NCBI GenBank assembly: GCA_937883885.1 | Contig: CAKZXL010000958.1 | Location: 1-7,079, forward strand | Direction: 5' to 3' | DNA from: an uncultured Aquincola sp. | GTDB lineage: Bacteria; Pseudomonadota; Gammaproteobacteria; Burkholderiales; Burkholderiaceae | Length of the DNA stretch: 7,079 nt | Shown here: one piece after another, positions 6,179-7,079 of the stretch | Numbering within the stretch: position 1 is the stretch's first letter | Layout of the letters: the number at the start of each line of letters is the position of its first letter | The notes under the pieces: generated by a model | The model's input: the letters and a program-made list of their open reading frames with translations, nothing else | Told to the model about the DNA's origin: nothing | Databases searched by the model: none | Made by a program: the position numbers and the translations under genes

Positions 6179-6394
6179 ATGCAAGTTGCCACCGGCACCG
6201 TCGTCAACGGCCAGATTGTCCTGGAGGGCGTGCAATTGCCTGAAGGAACCGTCGTCACCGTGGTCAGCCGCGGTGCGGACGAGGGCTTCTACCTGTCGCC
6301 ACTACAGGAAGATGAACTGCTGGAGGCCATCGCCCAGGTCGAGCGGGGCGACACCGTGCCGCTCGACGAATTGCTGTCTTCCTTGCCGCGCTAA
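6179..6394 (+). CDS. Antitoxin of a type II toxin-antitoxin pair
   Basis: A 71-residue acidic protein. The N-terminal half (GTVVNGQIVLEGVQLPEGTVVTVVSR) resembles the short beta-rich, DNA-binding-type domain seen in many small antitoxins. The C-terminal half (LQEDELLEAIAQVERGD, then PLDELLSSLPR) is an acidic helical tail of the kind that wraps and neutralises a ParE/RelE toxin. ATG 6179 is chosen; GTG 6173 would add two residues. I see no good Shine-Dalgarno sequence before either, and no clear promoter in 6140-6178. The toxin gene follows after 8 nt, so the two are surely one unit. Such antitoxins usually repress their own promoter, but no operator repeat is evident here. Exact family not certain. 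Confidence 0.8.
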   Translation: MQVATGTVVNGQIVLEGVQLPEGTVVTVVSRGADEGFYLSPLQEDELLEAIAQVERGDTVPLDELLSSLPR

Positions 6395-6402
6395 CGTCTG
6401 AC

Positions 6403-6702
6403 ATGGCGCTGCAAGTGCGTATCGCGGCCAGGGCTGCGGCGCAAGTGAGACAGGCAGCCGCCTGGTGGACAACCCATCGTCCTGCCGCGCCAGGCGCGGT
6501 GGCCGCGGATTTTGGCGAGGCCGTCGCGCTGCTGGCGGAGCAGCCCGGCATCGGATCACCCTACAAAGGGTCGCGCACCCCCGGCGTTCGCCGCCTCTAC
6601 CTGGGACGCATCCGTTACTTCATCTACTACAGAGCCGACGGCGGCAGCCTGGACGTGCTTGCGTTCTGGCACGCGAGCCGCGGGCAGCAGCCGGCGATTT
6701 GA
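6403..6702 (+). CDS. ParE/RelE-superfamily toxin
   Basis: A 99-residue basic protein typical in length for plasmid-stabilisation toxins. Seen: two N-terminal helices rich in Ala and Arg (ARAAAQVRQAAAWWTTHRP), then PGIGSPYK and the beta-sheet core RRLYLGRIRYFIYYRADG followed by LDVLAFWHASRGQQP. The pattern of Arg-rich strand, YFIYYR and a WHA-R-G end is characteristic of the ParE/RelE fold. ParE members poison DNA gyrase, while RelE members cut mRNA on the ribosome; the sequence looks more ParE-like but the target cannot be assigned. It starts 8 nt after the antitoxin stop without a strong ribosome binding site, which suggests translational coupling. It is the last plus-strand gene and converges on the CoA-transferase gene at 6736. 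Confidence 0.88.
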   Translation: MALQVRIAARAAAQVRQAAAWWTTHRPAAPGAVAADFGEAVALLAEQPGIGSPYKGSRTPGVRRLYLGRIRYFIYYRADGGSLDVLAFWHASRGQQPAI

Positions 6703-6715
6703 GCGCGGTGCGCTC
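6701..6715. terminator. Possible hairpin between convergent genes
   Basis: Perfect 6-bp inverted repeat GAGCGC (6701-6706), loop GGT, GCGCTC (6710-6715), starting at the toxin stop codon. Only 33 nt separate the two convergent genes, so a stem here could stop transcription from both sides. No T-run follows on either strand, so an intrinsic terminator is not proven. Confidence 0.3.
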
Positions 6716-6735
6716 GCGCCGGCCGCCTCCATCAC

Positions 6736-7079
6736 TCACTGCAGCGGCACACCCGTCTTCTGCTGCAGCTCTTCGCGCGTCACGCCCGGGGCGATTTCCA
6801 CCACCTTCAGGCCTTGCGGGGTCACGTCCATCACGGCCAGGTCGGTGATGATGCGGTTGACCACGCCCACGCCGGTCAGCGGCAGGGTGCACTGAGGCAG
6901 GATCTTGAGGTCGGTGGTGCCGTCCTTCTTGCGGGCCACATGCTCCATCAGCACGATGACGCGCGGCACACCGGCCACCAGGTCCATGGCGCCGCCCATG
7001 CCCTTGACCATCTTGCCCGGGATCATCCAGTTGGCCAGGTCGCCCTTCTCGCTCACCTGCATCGCGCCCAGGATCGACA
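6736..7079 (-). CDS. scoB: 3-oxoacid CoA-transferase subunit B, C-terminal part
   Basis: The frame is open from the right edge ([18 protein letters not shown]) and ends at TGA (6738-6736); about 114 codons are visible and the N-terminal part, with the catalytic Glu, is outside. Seen: [40 protein letters not shown] and [17 protein letters not shown]. These match the beta subunit of the SCOT-type family I CoA-transferases, which activate acetoacetate or another 3-oxoacid using succinyl-CoA. PcaJ (3-oxoadipate) is a close relative, but PcaJ as I recall it has a different sequence after GDLANW, so ScoB fits better. The A-subunit gene is normally directly upstream, which would be to the right of this window. 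It is transcribed toward the toxin gene and belongs to a separate unit. Confidence 0.9.
   Translation of the reverse strand, partial: SILGAMQVSEKGDLANWMIPGKMVKGMGGAMDLVAGVPRVIVLMEHVARKKDGTTDLKILPQCTLPLTGVGVVNRIITDLAVMDVTPQGLKVVEIAPGVTREELQQKTGVPLQ

Overview
The window is GC-rich DNA that looks like a chromosome from the order Burkholderiales (Betaproteobacteria). The reasons are a periplasmic Bug/TctC-type binding protein beside catabolic genes, a family III CoA-transferase, strong G/C third-position bias and tightly packed genes with GGAG-type ribosome binding sites. The genus cannot be told from the sequence.

Layout, left to right: (1) the 3' end of a family III (CaiB/BaiF) CoA-transferase gene, plus strand, ending at 412. 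(2) A complete-looking group II intron on the minus strand, about 429-2357. It encodes a 502-residue reverse transcriptase/maturase. Domain V, domain VI with a bulged A, and a 10-bp EBS1-IBS1 match that fixes the 5' splice junction can all be read by eye. (3) Four closely spaced plus-strand genes: a Bug solute-binding protein (2399-3364), an iron-containing alcohol dehydrogenase (3392-4519), a DapA-family class I aldolase/lyase without the DHDPS-specific Arg (4531-5457), and a short-chain dehydrogenase (5465-6139). (4) A two-gene toxin-antitoxin module, antitoxin (6179-6394) and ParE/RelE-like toxin (6403-6702). (5) On the minus strand, converging from the right, the 3' part of a 3-oxoacid CoA-transferase subunit B gene (6736 to the window edge).

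How they may work together: the Bug protein probably captures a small carboxylate in the periplasm. The family III CoA-transferase, DapA-like lyase, Fe-dependent alcohol dehydrogenase and SDR would be cytoplasmic steps in its breakdown, for example retro-aldol cleavage to pyruvate plus an aldehyde that the Fe-ADH reduces. The substrate is not identifiable here. Without the intron, the CoA-transferase and Bug genes would be only about 57 nt apart, so the intron appears to have landed inside an operon. It lies antisense to the operon, where it cannot splice out of the operon transcript. The intron is the best-supported unusual feature. I did not find convincing evidence of a wholly new kind of system.
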